64,000 nucleotides of DNA from Streptomyces sp. CB02923 (GTDB lineage: Bacteria > Actinomycetota > Actinomycetes > Streptomycetales > Streptomycetaceae): NCBI RefSeq assembly GCF_001905005.1, contig NZ_LWKZ01000027.1, positions 124,001 through 188,000 of the forward strand, written 5' to 3'. Each line of letters begins with the position of its first letter. The first letter of the stretch is position 1. A model generated the notes under the pieces. It had not been told where the DNA came from. It worked only from the letters and a program-made list of their open reading frames with translations, and searched no databases. A program made the translations under genes and the position numbers. Shown here piece by piece: positions 16,209-24,973 of the stretch.

Positions 16209-16585
16209 GGCCGCTCCCGCCGGCCTCGGTGCCCGGCGCCGGGTCCGCGGGCCGGGGCGCACGGCGGCAGGGGGCTGTCCCGGTACGTGCTCACGTGAAG
16301 TCCTCGTTCCGTTCACCGCGGTCCGGGAGGCCGGCGGGCCCCGGCATCAGCGGGAGGGCGGCGGCCCTCTCTTCCAATGAAGCGGAAAAGGCGCCCGTTT
16401 GTGGCACCGGTCCCGAAGAAATCCCACCGGGGGCGATGATGTGATTACTTGGGGCGGGGCGTGGGGCGCCCGGACCACGGCGCGCGCCGGTGCATGACCG
16501 CACACGCGGCGGGTAGTGCTCCCGCGGCAGCCCGGCAGCCCGGCAGCCCGGCAGCCCGGCAGCCGTACAGGGGAGGCGGTCCGCG
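16209..16585. other. Divergent intergenic region with a 9-bp minisatellite
   Basis: No gene seen. It holds the divergent promoters of the sigma factor and the methyltransferase, a possible alternative GTG start for the sigma factor at 16316, and the 9-bp repeat at 16526-16564. No recognised operator. Confidence 0.5.
16526..16564. repeat. 9-bp tandem repeat (ggcagcccg), over four copies
   Basis: Units start at 16526, 16535, 16544 and 16553, immediately upstream of the methyltransferase ribosome-binding site, so copy number would change the leader length. Confidence 0.85.
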
Positions 16586-17410
16586 ATGAGCGAGCAGCAC
16601 GGCGAACCGGTGGTGGACCTGCAACTCGACCGGGCCCACGCGGCGCGGATCTACGACTATTTCCTCGGCGGCCGGACCAACTTCCTCGCCGACCGCGCCG
16701 CCGCGGCCGACGTGCTGAAGGTCTTTCCGTCGGCGGCGGTCGCCGCGCGGGTCAACCGCGAGTTCATGCACCGTACGACCCGTGTGCTGGCGCGGGCGGG
16801 CCTGCGCCAGTTCCTGGACGTCGGCACCGGCATCCCCACCTCGCCCAACCTCCACGAGATCGCCCAGGGCATCGCGCCGGACGCCCGCGTGGTCTACACG
16901 GACAACGACCCGATCGTGCTGGCCCACGCCGCGGCCCTGCTGCTCAGCACGCCCCAGGGGCGTACCGCCTACCTTGCGGCGGACGTCACCGACCCGGACG
17001 GCGTCGTCACCGCGCCGCGGGTGCGCGAGACCCTGGATCTCGGCCGCCCGGTCGCGCTGAGCCTGATCGCCCTGATGCACTTCGTGCCGGACGACGGGCA
17101 GGACCGGGCACACCGGATCGTCGAGCGCCTGAAGGCGGCGCTGCCCAGCGGCAGCACGCTGGCCATGACCCACGCCACCGCCGACTTCGCACCGGAGGCG
17201 ATGGCCAGGATCTCGGACATCTACGCGGCGGCGGGCACGTCCGTGACGTACCGCACCGAAGCCGGGTTCGCCCGTTTCTTCGACGGCTGGGAGCTGCTGG
17301 AGCCCGGCATCACCCTGGCGCACCACTGGCGGCCGAACGATCCGGGTGAGGCGACGCAGGTCACGGATGCCGTGGCCGCCTCCTACGCCGCCGTGGCGCG
17401 CCGGCCCTGA
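16586..17410 (+). CDS. SAM-dependent methyltransferase, SAV2177/DUF574 type
   Basis: 274 residues from ATG 16586 with ggggagg upstream. Actinobacterial Methyltransf_19 family: LDRAHAARIYDYFLGGRTNF at the N-terminus is its hallmark, followed by the SAM motif FLDVGTGIPTSPN and an acidic VVYTDNDPIVLAHA. Family members are abundant in Streptomyces, often near regulators, with unknown substrates. Complete length for the family. It converges with the small secreted protein gene, with a hairpin between them. Confidence 0.9.
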   Translation: MSEQHGEPVVDLQLDRAHAARIYDYFLGGRTNFLADRAAAADVLKVFPSAAVAARVNREFMHRTTRVLARAGLRQFLDVGTGIPTSPNLHEIAQGIAPDARVVYTDNDPIVLAHAAALLLSTPQGRTAYLAADVTDPDGVVTAPRVRETLDLGRPVALSLIALMHFVPDDGQDRAHRIVERLKAALPSGSTLAMTHATADFAPEAMARISDIYAAAGTSVTYRTEAGFARFFDGWELLEPGITLAHHWRPNDPGEATQVTDAVAASYAAVARRP

Positions 17411-17429
17411 CGCGGGCGGCCGCGCCGTC

Positions 17430-17446
17430 CGACGGCGGGCCCGTCG
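17430..17446. terminator. Hairpin between convergent genes
   Basis: cgacgg / ccgtcg form a perfect 6-bp stem around a 5-nt loop, between the methyltransferase stop and the convergent gene's stop. Confidence 0.5.
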
Positions 17447-17448
17447 TG

Positions 17449-17661
17449 CTACTTGCCGCGGACCTGCTGGAAGGCGAACGCGGGCGGCGGCCGCAGACCG
17501 TGGATGTGCGGCAGGTGGGAGACGAGTTCCGTGGTCGTGACGGCGGTCGTCGCGGTGGTCTTGCCGAGGACTTGGGAAATGCCGGCGGCGTGCGCGGCGG
17601 TCGGTGCCGTGGTGGCGACCGAGCCCGCGAGGAGGGCCGCTGCGGCCATCTTCTTGATCAT
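17449..17661 (-). CDS. Small secreted protein, unknown
   Basis: 70 residues from ATG 17661. A clean Sec signal peptide is visible (MIKKMAAAALLAGSVATT with cleavage predicted after AHA at about residue 25). The mature peptide is about 45 residues, Thr-rich then ending LPHIHGLRPPPAFAFQQVRGK-like (His/Pro/Phe). I do not recognise it; it has no cysteines and is unlike chaplins or rodlins. Its small size and position after a CsbD gene give no function. Confidence 0.65.
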   Translation of the reverse strand: MIKKMAAAALLAGSVATTAPTAAHAAGISQVLGKTTATTAVTTTELVSHLPHIHGLRPPPAFAFQQVRGK

Positions 17662-17750
17662 GCCGTGCACAACGAGCGCCCCGGCGCACGGGTCACCCCG
17701 CCGCCCGCACCGGTGTGCGTACGGCGGGGCCCGGCGGACGCCCGCCCTGG

Positions 17751-17954
17751 TCAGGTGCTGTCGTCGCCCTTGTCCTTGAGGGAGTCCCGCACCCCCTGGA
17801 CGTTGTCCTTGGCCTCGTCCATCGCGCCCTTGGCCTTGCCCTTGGCCTGGTCGGTGCGGCCCTCGCTCTTCATCCGGTCGTTGCCGGTGGCCTTGCCCGC
17901 CATCTCCTTGGCCTTGCCCTTGGCCTTGTCCATGGCGCTCTTGTCGTCGCCCAT
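17751..17954 (-). CDS. CsbD family stress-response protein
   Basis: 67 residues, almost entirely charged: DKAKGKAKEMAGKATGNDRM and AKGKAKGAMDEAKDNVQG repeats typical of CsbD/YjbJ proteins, which are small, abundant, general-stress (sigma-B-type) proteins of unknown mechanism. Upstream of the small secreted protein on the same strand, 89 bp apart. Start ATG 17954 is unambiguous. Confidence 0.88.
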   Translation of the reverse strand: MGDDKSAMDKAKGKAKEMAGKATGNDRMKSEGRTDQAKGKAKGAMDEAKDNVQGVRDSLKDKGDDST

Positions 17955-18191
17955 GCCCTGCTCCCTGAGTCCGGTGGGTGGGACAGCACCACGCTGCCGC
18001 AGCCGGGCACCGGCCGCATCCGGAGGCGGCTACCGGTAGCGCGGGCCGCGTCCCGGCGCCGCCCGTACGGGGGTTGGCCCTTCCCGGCCTGCCGGGCGCG
18101 GTCGCCGCACCGGCTCCATTGACCTCTCCGGCGGCCGGGGCCAAGGTGTTCCCCCGCAGTCCGGACCTTCCTCGACTCCAAGGACGCTCCC

Positions 18192-19271
18192 ATGCGAAGA
18201 CGCAGCTTCGTCGGCGGGCTCGCGGGCACGGCCGCGGGCCTCGGCCTGGCCGGTCCCGCGGCCGCCGCCCCCGCTCCCGCGCCCGGCTGGTCGGCCGTCC
18301 CGGTGCCCGACGCGCGGCCGGGCGCCCGGCTGTACGGCGTGGCGGCGGCCGGGCCCGGTGACGCCTGGGCCGTCGGCGTGGAAGGGCTGGGCGGCAGCGG
18401 CGAGGGAACCGCCGTCGCGCTCCGCTGGGACGGCGCCGCCTGGTCGCGTACGGATCTGGGGCAGCTCGCCTCCGCGGGCGCCCTGACGGCGGTCACGGCA
18501 GCCGACGCCCGTACCGCCTGGGCGGTCGGCGCGAACGGTCTGCTGCTGTCCTGGGACGGCACGGCCTGGCGGCAGGCGCCGTACCCGGGGCAGGGCGGGG
18601 CCGGCACCACGGTCACCGACGTCGCGGTCGCCCCCGACGGCCGGGCGTGGGCCTCCGGGCGGCACGACGGCCACGCCGGGCTGCTGTACGGGGACGGCCG
18701 CCGGTGGCGCTGGTGTGCCCCGCTCCCGGACCCGGCGGCCCCCACCCCCGGGCACGTCCATGTGACGCCCGGCGGCGAGATCTGGGTGTACGGCGATGTC
18801 ATCGCGCGCTGGGACGGCGCCTGGACCGTGCTCCCGCACACCACCGGCATCCGCGCGACCGTCTCCGGGCTGCTCCCGGTGGCCCACGACGACATCTGGC
18901 TGACCGGTTTCGGCTACGGGGTGGGCGGCCCGCCCGGCAAGCCGCCGGGCGTCGTCCTCGAACACTGGGACGGCGCCGGGTGGTCGCCGGTGAAGGCCCC
19001 GTACTCCGTCGGCCTGCTCAGTTCGGTCGGCGGGGACGGGCGGGGCCGCCCCGGACGGATCACCGGCTGGGACTTCTGGGACCAGAAGCGCTCCCACTAC
19101 CTGCGGTGGGACGGCGCTGCCTGGGTCAGCGAGCGCGGCCCCGCGATGCCCGAGACGGCGCTGATGACTGACCTGACGCGAATCCCGGGCACGGACGGCT
19201 GCTGGGCCGTCGGCACCACGTCCTTTTACCCGGGCACCACGGCCCGGATGCACATCGAGCGCTTCGGGTGA
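18192..19271 (+). CDS. Tat-exported beta-propeller-like protein
   Basis: 359 residues. N-terminus MRRRSFVGGLAGTAAGLGLA is a twin-arginine-type signal with RRRSF, then an Ala-rich h-region and AAA cleavage area at about residue 27. The rest consists of repeats each with a Trp-Asp-Gly core (RWDGAAW, SWDGTAW, RWDGAWT, HWDGAGW, RWDGAAW), spaced 40-60 residues and separated by DAWAVG-like turns. This suggests a five- or six-bladed propeller. No catalytic motif is seen; a secreted binding or structural role is a guess. Confidence 0.75.
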   Translation: MRRRSFVGGLAGTAAGLGLAGPAAAAPAPAPGWSAVPVPDARPGARLYGVAAAGPGDAWAVGVEGLGGSGEGTAVALRWDGAAWSRTDLGQLASAGALTAVTAADARTAWAVGANGLLLSWDGTAWRQAPYPGQGGAGTTVTDVAVAPDGRAWASGRHDGHAGLLYGDGRRWRWCAPLPDPAAPTPGHVHVTPGGEIWVYGDVIARWDGAWTVLPHTTGIRATVSGLLPVAHDDIWLTGFGYGVGGPPGKPPGVVLEHWDGAGWSPVKAPYSVGLLSSVGGDGRGRPGRITGWDFWDQKRSHYLRWDGAAWVSERGPAMPETALMTDLTRIPGTDGCWAVGTTSFYPGTTARMHIERFG

Positions 19272-19410
19272 GGCTGCGGGCGGGCGGGACGGGCGGCGGG
19301 CCCGAGGTTCACCCGTTCGCCCGTTCCGGATCGCCGCCCGCGCGTGCGGCTCTTAGCGTCCGTACGGCGGAGCGTACCCGCCTGCGTCCCCGCGGCCGAA
19401 GGAGTTCGAC

Positions 19411-19992
19411 ATGCGCCGGCTCATCGCCGTACCGACCGCACTGCTCGCCCTCACCGTCGCCGCGTGCGGCGGCAGCGGACCGGACGACACCGGGGCGTCG
19501 CCCGCCGTCTCCGGCTCCGCGCCGGGCGCGAGCCCCACGAAGAGCCTCAAGGGCGGCCCGGGGGACGGCGGCAGCGCGAGCCCGGACGGCTCCGGGTCCG
19601 CCGTCCCGGGCCAGCCGCTGGACTGCGGCGCGCTGCCCGACGCCATGGGCGAGGGCCTGACCGCGCAGCTCTTCTCCGGGCCCGGCGCCGGGCCGACCGC
19701 GGGCTGCGAGGAGGCCCGGGGCGTGATGGCCGAGTTCTTCCGCAAGGCGGACGCGGACCAGCCGTCGCTGACGGTGCGGGGCTGGGAGTGCCAGTACGAG
19801 AGCGGGCCCACCGGCACCTGGCTGAGCAGCTGCCGCAAGGACGGCGGCCGGCAGCAGATGCACACCGAGGAGGCGGGCCGTCCGGCGCCGCCGGACGCCC
19901 CCGGGCAGTCCCCGATGCCGGAAGGGCCGGAGCTGCCCGGCGGGGGCGAGGAGTCGCAGACCTCCATCCGCTTCCCGTGGATCACTGCCTGA
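19411..19992 (+). CDS. Secreted lipoprotein, unknown function
   Basis: 193 residues with a type II signal: MRRLIAVPTALLALTVAAC, lipobox LTVAAC with lipidated Cys at about 19. A Ser/Gly/Pro-rich linker to about residue 65 leads to a small domain with several cysteines (LDCGALPDAMG, AGCEEARGVMAEFF, WECQYESG, LSSCRKDGG). This suggests two disulfides in a membrane-anchored extracellular domain. No family recognised. Its stop is embedded in a 28-bp palindrome shared with the convergent Nudix gene. Confidence 0.75.
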   Translation: MRRLIAVPTALLALTVAACGGSGPDDTGASPAVSGSAPGASPTKSLKGGPGDGGSASPDGSGSAVPGQPLDCGALPDAMGEGLTAQLFSGPGAGPTAGCEEARGVMAEFFRKADADQPSLTVRGWECQYESGPTGTWLSSCRKDGGRQQMHTEEAGRPAPPDAPGQSPMPEGPELPGGGEESQTSIRFPWITA

Positions 19993-20014
19993 CGGCGGCC
20001 GGCCGCCGTCAGGC
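19987..20014. terminator. Perfect 28-bp palindrome containing both convergent stop codons
   Basis: 14-nt arms 19987-20000 and 20001-20014 are exactly complementary. The lipoprotein TGA and the Nudix TGA both lie inside. Probable bidirectional terminator. Confidence 0.85.
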
Positions 20015-20488
20015 CTGCTCGATGCCCGCGAACCAGGCCGGCCCTTCGTCCGAGGCCATCTTGATCCGCGCCACCGCGAACTCCTCCAGCTCCGGCAGGG
20101 CGTCCAGCGCGAACCAGCCCACCTCCAGCGACTCGTCGTCGTTGACGACGGCCTCGCCGCCGACGGCGCGGCAGCGCAGCGAGGTGTCCATGAACTGGCA
20201 CACGTCGCCGTTCGGGTAGCGGACCCGCTGCAGCGCCTCGACGAGGATCACCCGCTCCGGGACCACGTGCACCGCCGTCTCCTCGAAGACCTCGCGCACC
20301 GCGGTCTCGGCCGGCTGCTCCCCCGGCTCCGGGATGCCGCCGATGATGGACCACATGCCGCTGTCCGCTCTGCGGCCGAGCAGGACCCGGCCGCGGTCGT
20401 CGAAGACCACGGCGCTCACGCCTGGCAGCCACAGGAGCTGGTGGCCGATGCCGGTCCGGAGGTCACGGATGAAGTCGGGTGTCGCCAT
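20009..20488 (-). CDS. Nudix hydrolase
   Basis: 159 residues from ATG 20488. The Nudix box is GGIPEPGEQPAETAVREVFEETAV in two parts (GGIPEPGE / REVFEETAV). It keeps the catalytic REVFEE glutamates, but Ala replaces the usual Gly after EET. The substrate class is a nucleoside diphosphate-X; an ADP-ribose/NADH or 8-oxo-dGTP preference cannot be told. The gene is monocistronic; the next minus-strand gene upstream is a membrane protein 100 bp away. Confidence 0.9.
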   Translation of the reverse strand: MATPDFIRDLRTGIGHQLLWLPGVSAVVFDDRGRVLLGRRADSGMWSIIGGIPEPGEQPAETAVREVFEETAVHVVPERVILVEALQRVRYPNGDVCQFMDTSLRCRAVGGEAVVNDDESLEVGWFALDALPELEEFAVARIKMASDEGPAWFAGIEQA

Positions 20489-20588
20489 ACCCCGCACCCT
20501 AACGAGCACGGGGTGCCGGGGACGTAACGACCACGGGGAGCCGGGGACGTCGCGCACACCCGGCCGAACGCGCATTCGAGCGCGAGGG

Positions 20589-21203
20589 TCAGGCCCCGCC
20601 CGCCCGCTTCCGGTCCGTCCCGCACCTGCCGCGGATGCAGCGCACGGCGTTCTCGGCGTCGTCCACGGTGACCGTGAAGCTGCGGCCGTCGCCGAGCCGG
20701 AGCACCACCGCCTCACCGCGCCGTACGACCACGGCCGTGCCCTGCTCGGGGTGCCAGCGGTAGCCCCAGCCGCCCCAGTGGCGCGGAGTGACCCGGGGCG
20801 CGAAGTCCGCGCCGACGACGTTTTCGAGAGGGATACGGCGGCGGGGCAGGCCCATGTGGCCGCACCGCACCTCCAGGCAGTCCCGGTCGACCCGTACCGC
20901 CACATGGACGAAGGCGAGGGTGCCGAAGAGCATCAGCAGACCGGCCAGGACGCAGCCGATCACCGACATCAGCAGCGGTGCCAGACCGGACGTCCAGGCA
21001 CTGTCGACGGCCAGCTCGATGCCCAGCGCCATGCAGGCCGCGCCGATGCCCGCCAGGAGCCACTGCACACGGTTGGTGGCGCGCCCCTGCCACTCCTCGG
21101 GGACATCCGCGGGGTCGAGGTGACTGCCGGAGTCCCCGCCGTCGCCGACAGGGCCGCCGTGCTCGCCGGGGGCTGCTGCCCCCTCGTGGGGGTGGTCCCT
21201 CAT
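20589..21203 (-). CDS. Membrane protein with two transmembrane helices and PH-like C-terminal domain
   Basis: 204 residues. An acidic N-terminal tail leads to two hydrophobic helices (about 50-65 and 76-95), then a soluble domain of strands (VAVRVDRDCLEVRCG, IPLENVVGADFAP, AVVVRRGEAVVLRL, GRSFTVTVDDAENAVRCI). That pattern fits small bacterial PH-domain/DUF3093-like membrane proteins. No exact family recognised. ATG 21203 is the natural start. Function unknown. Confidence 0.7.
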   Translation of the reverse strand: MRDHPHEGAAAPGEHGGPVGDGGDSGSHLDPADVPEEWQGRATNRVQWLLAGIGAACMALGIELAVDSAWTSGLAPLLMSVIGCVLAGLLMLFGTLAFVHVAVRVDRDCLEVRCGHMGLPRRRIPLENVVGADFAPRVTPRHWGGWGYRWHPEQGTAVVVRRGEAVVLRLGDGRSFTVTVDDAENAVRCIRGRCGTDRKRAGGA

Positions 21204-21262
21204 GAGACGCAGCGTACGCGCCTTTGCCCGTCCTGGCAGCGTGTCGCGCGCCCGCCGGGACG

Positions 21263-22063
21263 TCAGTGGCGGGCGGGTTCCCCGGCCCGTGCGGCGCCGG
21301 ACAGGAGTCGTCCCTCGTCATAGGCCAGAGTGGCTTCGGGGAGGCTTCCGGGCCGGCCGCTCAGGAGGACGGTGACACTGCCTGTGGGACCGGCCGAGGG
21401 GGCCGGGTCCGCACCGATGCGGCGCAGCGCCTGCGCGGCGACCGCCTCGGCCGAGCCGAGCAGGACGAGCGCGGGGGCGCCGGGCTGCTGGAGGGCGGCG
21501 CGGATGCGCTCGGCGACCAGCTCGTAGTGGGTGCAGCCGAGGACGACGGTCCGTACGTCGCCGGGGGTGTTCGCGGCGGCGGCCGCGACGGCGGCGTCGA
21601 TCGCGGCGTCGTCGGCGGCCTCGACGGCGTCGGCGAGTCCCGGGCAGGCCACCCCGGTGACCTCCACCCCGGCGGCGAACCGCTCGATCAGGTCCCGCTG
21701 GTAGGGGCTGCCCGTGGTGGCCGGGGTGGCCCAGATGGCGACGGGGCCGCCGGTGGCCGCCGCCGGCTTGATGGCCGGCACGGTCCCGATGACCGGCAGC
21801 GCGGGCTCCAGTTCGGCCCGCAGGACGGGCAGGGCGTGCACGGAGGCGGTGTTGCAGGCGACGATCAGGGCGTCCGGGCGGTACGCCGCGGCGGCCCGCG
21901 CGACGGCGAGCGCGTGCGCCGCGACGTCGTGCGGCGGGCGGGGGCCCCAGGGCATGCCGTCCGGGTCGGAGGAGAGCACCAGGTCGGCGTCGGGCCGCAG
22001 CCGCCGTACCGCGGCGGCCGCCGCGAGCAGGCCGGTACCGGAATCCATGAGCGCGATCTTCAC
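21263..22063 (-). CDS. Glutamate/aspartate racemase family protein (MurI-like)
   Basis: 266 residues from GTG 22063. Asp/Glu racemase fold with both catalytic cysteines: ACNTAS (Cys70) and GCTHYE (Cys177), plus the N-terminal MDSGTGLLA with the catalytic Asp. This would interconvert L- and D-glutamate for peptidoglycan, but Streptomyces usually has a separate housekeeping murI, and the DSGTGL here differs from the canonical DSGxGG. It could be a paralogue with another substrate. It is divergent from the glycosyltransferase gene. Confidence 0.82.
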   Translation of the reverse strand: MKIALMDSGTGLLAAAAAVRRLRPDADLVLSSDPDGMPWGPRPPHDVAAHALAVARAAAAYRPDALIVACNTASVHALPVLRAELEPALPVIGTVPAIKPAAATGGPVAIWATPATTGSPYQRDLIERFAAGVEVTGVACPGLADAVEAADDAAIDAAVAAAAANTPGDVRTVVLGCTHYELVAERIRAALQQPGAPALVLLGSAEAVAAQALRRIGADPAPSAGPTGSVTVLLSGRPGSLPEATLAYDEGRLLSGAARAGEPARH

Positions 22064-22191
22064 CCGGACACTTTACGCCGGGCCGCACCGCACGTGTCAT
22101 ACCGGTGGCGCCGTCCGCGGCGCCCGCGGTGCCGCCCGGCGGGTTCCGGCCACGGCGGACGCCGGTGCGGCAGACTGCGGGCGTGGGAGCG

Positions 22192-23349
22192 ATGGAGTGG
22201 ATCGGTGCCGGGTCGCTGGCGGCCTGGGTGTGGCTGGCGCTGGCGCAGGGCTTCTTCTGGCGTACGGACGTACGGCTGCCCGCGCGCGCCGACCCGGAGC
22301 GCTGGCCGCCGGTCGCCGTCGTCGTCCCGGCGCGTGACGAGGCCGGGGTGCTGCCGGTGAGCCTGCCGTCCCTGCTGGCGCAGAAGTACCCGGGGCGGGC
22401 CGAGGTGGTGCTCGTCGACGACGGCAGTACGGACGGGACGGGCGACCTGGCCGGGGAACTGGCCGCCGGCCGGGGCGGGCTGCCGCTGACGGTCACCGCC
22501 CCGGGAGAGCCGGAGCCGGGCTGGACGGGCAAGCTGTGGGCGGTACGGCACGGCATGGCACTCGTCCGGGAGCGCGGCGACGCGGAGTACGTGCTGCTGA
22601 CGGACGCCGACATCGCGCACGCCCCGGACAGCCTGCGCGAACTGGTGGCCGCGGCGCGCTCGGCGGACCTGGACCTGGTGTCGCAGATGGCACGGCTGCG
22701 GGTGGTGTCCGCGTGGGAGCGGCTGATCGTCCCGGCCTTCGTGTACTTCTTCGCGCAGCTGTATCCCTTCCGGTGGGTCAACCGGCCGGGGGCGCGTACC
22801 GCCGCTGCGGCGGGCGGCTGTGTGCTGCTGCGGTGTGCGGCGGCCGAGCGGGCCGGGGTGCCCGACAGCATCCGGCACGCGGTGATCGACGACGTGACGC
22901 TGGCCAGGGCCGTGCGGCGGGCGGGCGGCAGGATCTGGCTGGGACTGGGCGATCTGGTGGAGAGCGTGCGCCCGTACGCGGGGCTGGGCACGCTGTGGCG
23001 GATGGTGTCGCGCAGCGCGTACGCGCAGCTGCGGCACAGCCCGCTGCTCCTGGCGGGGACGGTGGCCGGGCTCGCGCTGGTCTACCTGGCGCCGCCCGTC
23101 GCACTGGCCGCCGGTCTCGCGGCGGGCAGCGCGACGGCGGCGGCGCTGGGCGGCACGGCGTGGGCCCTGATGGCCGCGACGTACCTGCCGATGCTGCGCT
23201 ACTACCGGCAGCCGCTCTGGCTCGCGCCGCTGCTGCCCTGCACCGCTCTGCTGTACCTGCTGATGACGGTCGACTCCGCCGTCCAGCACTACCGGGGGCG
23301 CGGGGCCGCCTGGAAAGGCCGGACGTACGGGGCGCCGGGAGCGTCCTGA
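22192..23349 (+). CDS. Family 2 glycosyltransferase, HpnB-like
   Basis: 385 residues from ATG 22192 (ggagcg site). An N-terminal helix (GAGSLAAWVWLALAQGFF) is followed by a GT2 domain: VAVVVPARDEAGVLPVSLPSLL, LVDDGSTDGTGDLA with the metal-binding DDG, LLTDADIAH as the DxD, and a late VIDDVTLARAVRR. Two or three C-terminal membrane helices close the protein. Architecture and motifs match hopene-associated HpnB. No other hopanoid genes are near, so acceptor and pathway remain open. Confidence 0.85.
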   Translation: MEWIGAGSLAAWVWLALAQGFFWRTDVRLPARADPERWPPVAVVVPARDEAGVLPVSLPSLLAQKYPGRAEVVLVDDGSTDGTGDLAGELAAGRGGLPLTVTAPGEPEPGWTGKLWAVRHGMALVRERGDAEYVLLTDADIAHAPDSLRELVAAARSADLDLVSQMARLRVVSAWERLIVPAFVYFFAQLYPFRWVNRPGARTAAAAGGCVLLRCAAAERAGVPDSIRHAVIDDVTLARAVRRAGGRIWLGLGDLVESVRPYAGLGTLWRMVSRSAYAQLRHSPLLLAGTVAGLALVYLAPPVALAAGLAAGSATAAALGGTAWALMAATYLPMLRYYRQPLWLAPLLPCTALLYLLMTVDSAVQHYRGRGAAWKGRTYGAPGAS

Positions 23350-23356
23350 ACGGCGC

Positions 23357-24715
23357 TCACTTGCTGGCCGGGGACCAGTTCAGTCCCCAGCCGTATGCCT
23401 CGTCGACGGTGCGCTGCGGGCTGACGCCCGGCGCGGGCACCAGGTAGTGGGCCTCGCGCTGCACGACCAGTTCGCTGCCGGTGTTGGTGATCAGGGCGAG
23501 GGCGCAGACGGTGGACGGGACGGTGCACGCGTCGAGCGTGAAATCGACGGGGGCGCCGTACTGCGGCTGGAGCGTGACCGTGGCGTGCAGCCCCTCGAAG
23601 CTCTTCGCGCCCGCGTAGACGGTCACGAAGACCAGGATGCGCCGGATGCGGTCCTGGTGGTCCAGAGCGATCGTCAGGTTCTCGCCCGTCGCGGCGGCTC
23701 CGGTGCGGTCGTCCTGGTCGAGCTGGATGTACGGCGGGGCGTGCAGTGTGCCGAAGTTGCCGCCGATGGGGTGGACCACGCCCGCGCTGCCGTCGGTGAG
23801 TTCGTACAGCGCGCACAGGTCGAGGTCCAGGTCGCCGGACTGCGGCAGCAGCGCTCCGCGGGCGCCGAGGGCCTCCATGGTCTTGCGGCCCAGCTTCTTG
23901 CCCAGGCGTGCGGCCGGTTTGCCGGCCTGCTGCCAGTTCAGGTTGACCCGCATCGTGCCTGAGGTGCCGCCCTGCTTCGTCAAGGAGACGACGGGCGCTT
24001 CCTTCGTGAGGGTGACCTTCGACAGGCTCACGGGCGGGGCGGGGGCGGGCGGCGGCGCGGGCGCCCCTGACGGGGGCGGAATTGACGCCGCCGGTTGTCC
24101 GGTGGGCGGGGCGGGGTATCCGGTGGGCGGAGCGGCGTATCCGGTGGGCGGGGCGGGCGGGCCGGGTGTCGGGGCCGCGGCCGGGGGCTCCTCCTCGACG
24201 CTGATGCCGAAGTCGGTGGCCAGCCCGGCCAGCCCGGTGTCGTACCCCTGTCCGACCGCCCGGAACTTCCAGGCGCCTTGCCTGCGGTAGAGCTCTCCGA
24301 GGACGAAGGCGGTCTCGGCGGTGGCGTCCCGGCTGTCGAAGCGGGCCAGTTCGGCGCCGCCGCCCGCGTCGAGCACCCGGACGCACAGCCCTGCCACCCG
24401 GCCGAAGGCGCCTCCGTCGGCCGAGGCGGCGAGCACCACCTTGTCCACGGCGGGCTCCAGCCGGGCCAGGTCGACGGTCAGACTGTCGGTCACCGCGTCC
24501 CCCGCGGGCCGCTTGCCTTCGTGGCGGACGGCGCCGGAGGCGTGCGCGGGCTGGTTGTAAAAGACGAAGTCCGCGTCGTCGCGGACCTTTCCCCGCGTGG
24601 TCAGCAGCAGGGCGGAGGCGTCCACGTCCGGGGTGCCGGGTCCGGTGCGCCATCCCAGTTCCAGCCGTACCGACGTGGCCGGTACCGCGACGTTGCTTCC
24701 CTTGGGCATCGACAT
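23357..24715 (-). CDS. TerD-TerA type tellurium-resistance family fusion protein
   Basis: 452 residues. Residues 1-175 are a TerD domain (PKGSNVAVPATSVRLELGWR, DADFVFYNQPAHASGAVRH, ARFDSRDATAETAFVLGELYRR), with the conserved acidic Ca2+-binding residues. A Pro-rich linker (about 176-230), built partly of a 7-residue PPTGYAA repeat, joins a second jelly-roll domain. That domain resembles TerA (SGTMRVNLNWQ, GDLDLDLCALYEL, VFVTVYAGAKSFEGLHATVTL). Ter proteins are linked to stress, phage and toxic-ion response. ATG 24715 follows gggagggg. Confidence 0.87.
   Translation of the reverse strand: MSMPKGSNVAVPATSVRLELGWRTGPGTPDVDASALLLTTRGKVRDDADFVFYNQPAHASGAVRHEGKRPAGDAVTDSLTVDLARLEPAVDKVVLAASADGGAFGRVAGLCVRVLDAGGGAELARFDSRDATAETAFVLGELYRRQGAWKFRAVGQGYDTGLAGLATDFGISVEEEPPAAAPTPGPPAPPTGYAAPPTGYPAPPTGQPAASIPPPSGAPAPPPAPAPPVSLSKVTLTKEAPVVSLTKQGGTSGTMRVNLNWQQAGKPAARLGKKLGRKTMEALGARGALLPQSGDLDLDLCALYELTDGSAGVVHPIGGNFGTLHAPPYIQLDQDDRTGAAATGENLTIALDHQDRIRRILVFVTVYAGAKSFEGLHATVTLQPQYGAPVDFTLDACTVPSTVCALALITNTGSELVVQREAHYLVPAPGVSPQRTVDEAYGWGLNWSPASK
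24098..24160. repeat. 21-bp in-frame tandem repeat in the TerD-TerA linker
   Basis: Three copies with starts 24098, 24119 and 24140, encoding the PPTGYAA-type heptads of the linker. Confidence 0.8.
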
Positions 24716-24973
24716 CGTGGCGCCCCTCCCTCATCTCGCTCGCCGGGCTCCGGTGCGGTGCCCCTCTTTCACGGTGGCAGGTTCCAACCTACTTGCCGAA
24801 AAATGTCCGCCGTTCATCTGATGTGGACACGGCCTTTACACGATCCCTACGGGCAATCGCGACCGTTTTTGCCAAGTTCGCTCACATTGGGGATCTGGGA
24901 CTGCACACGACACGTGAAACAACCCTCTTTTCAGGCTCCCCAACCGGCACATCGTGGGCTTAACTTAAGAGGT

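Noticed and set aside
20009..20488. Nudix gene as inactive because the box ends EETAV
   Set aside because: The catalytic REVFEE glutamates are intact; the Gly-to-Ala change alone does not show loss of activity.
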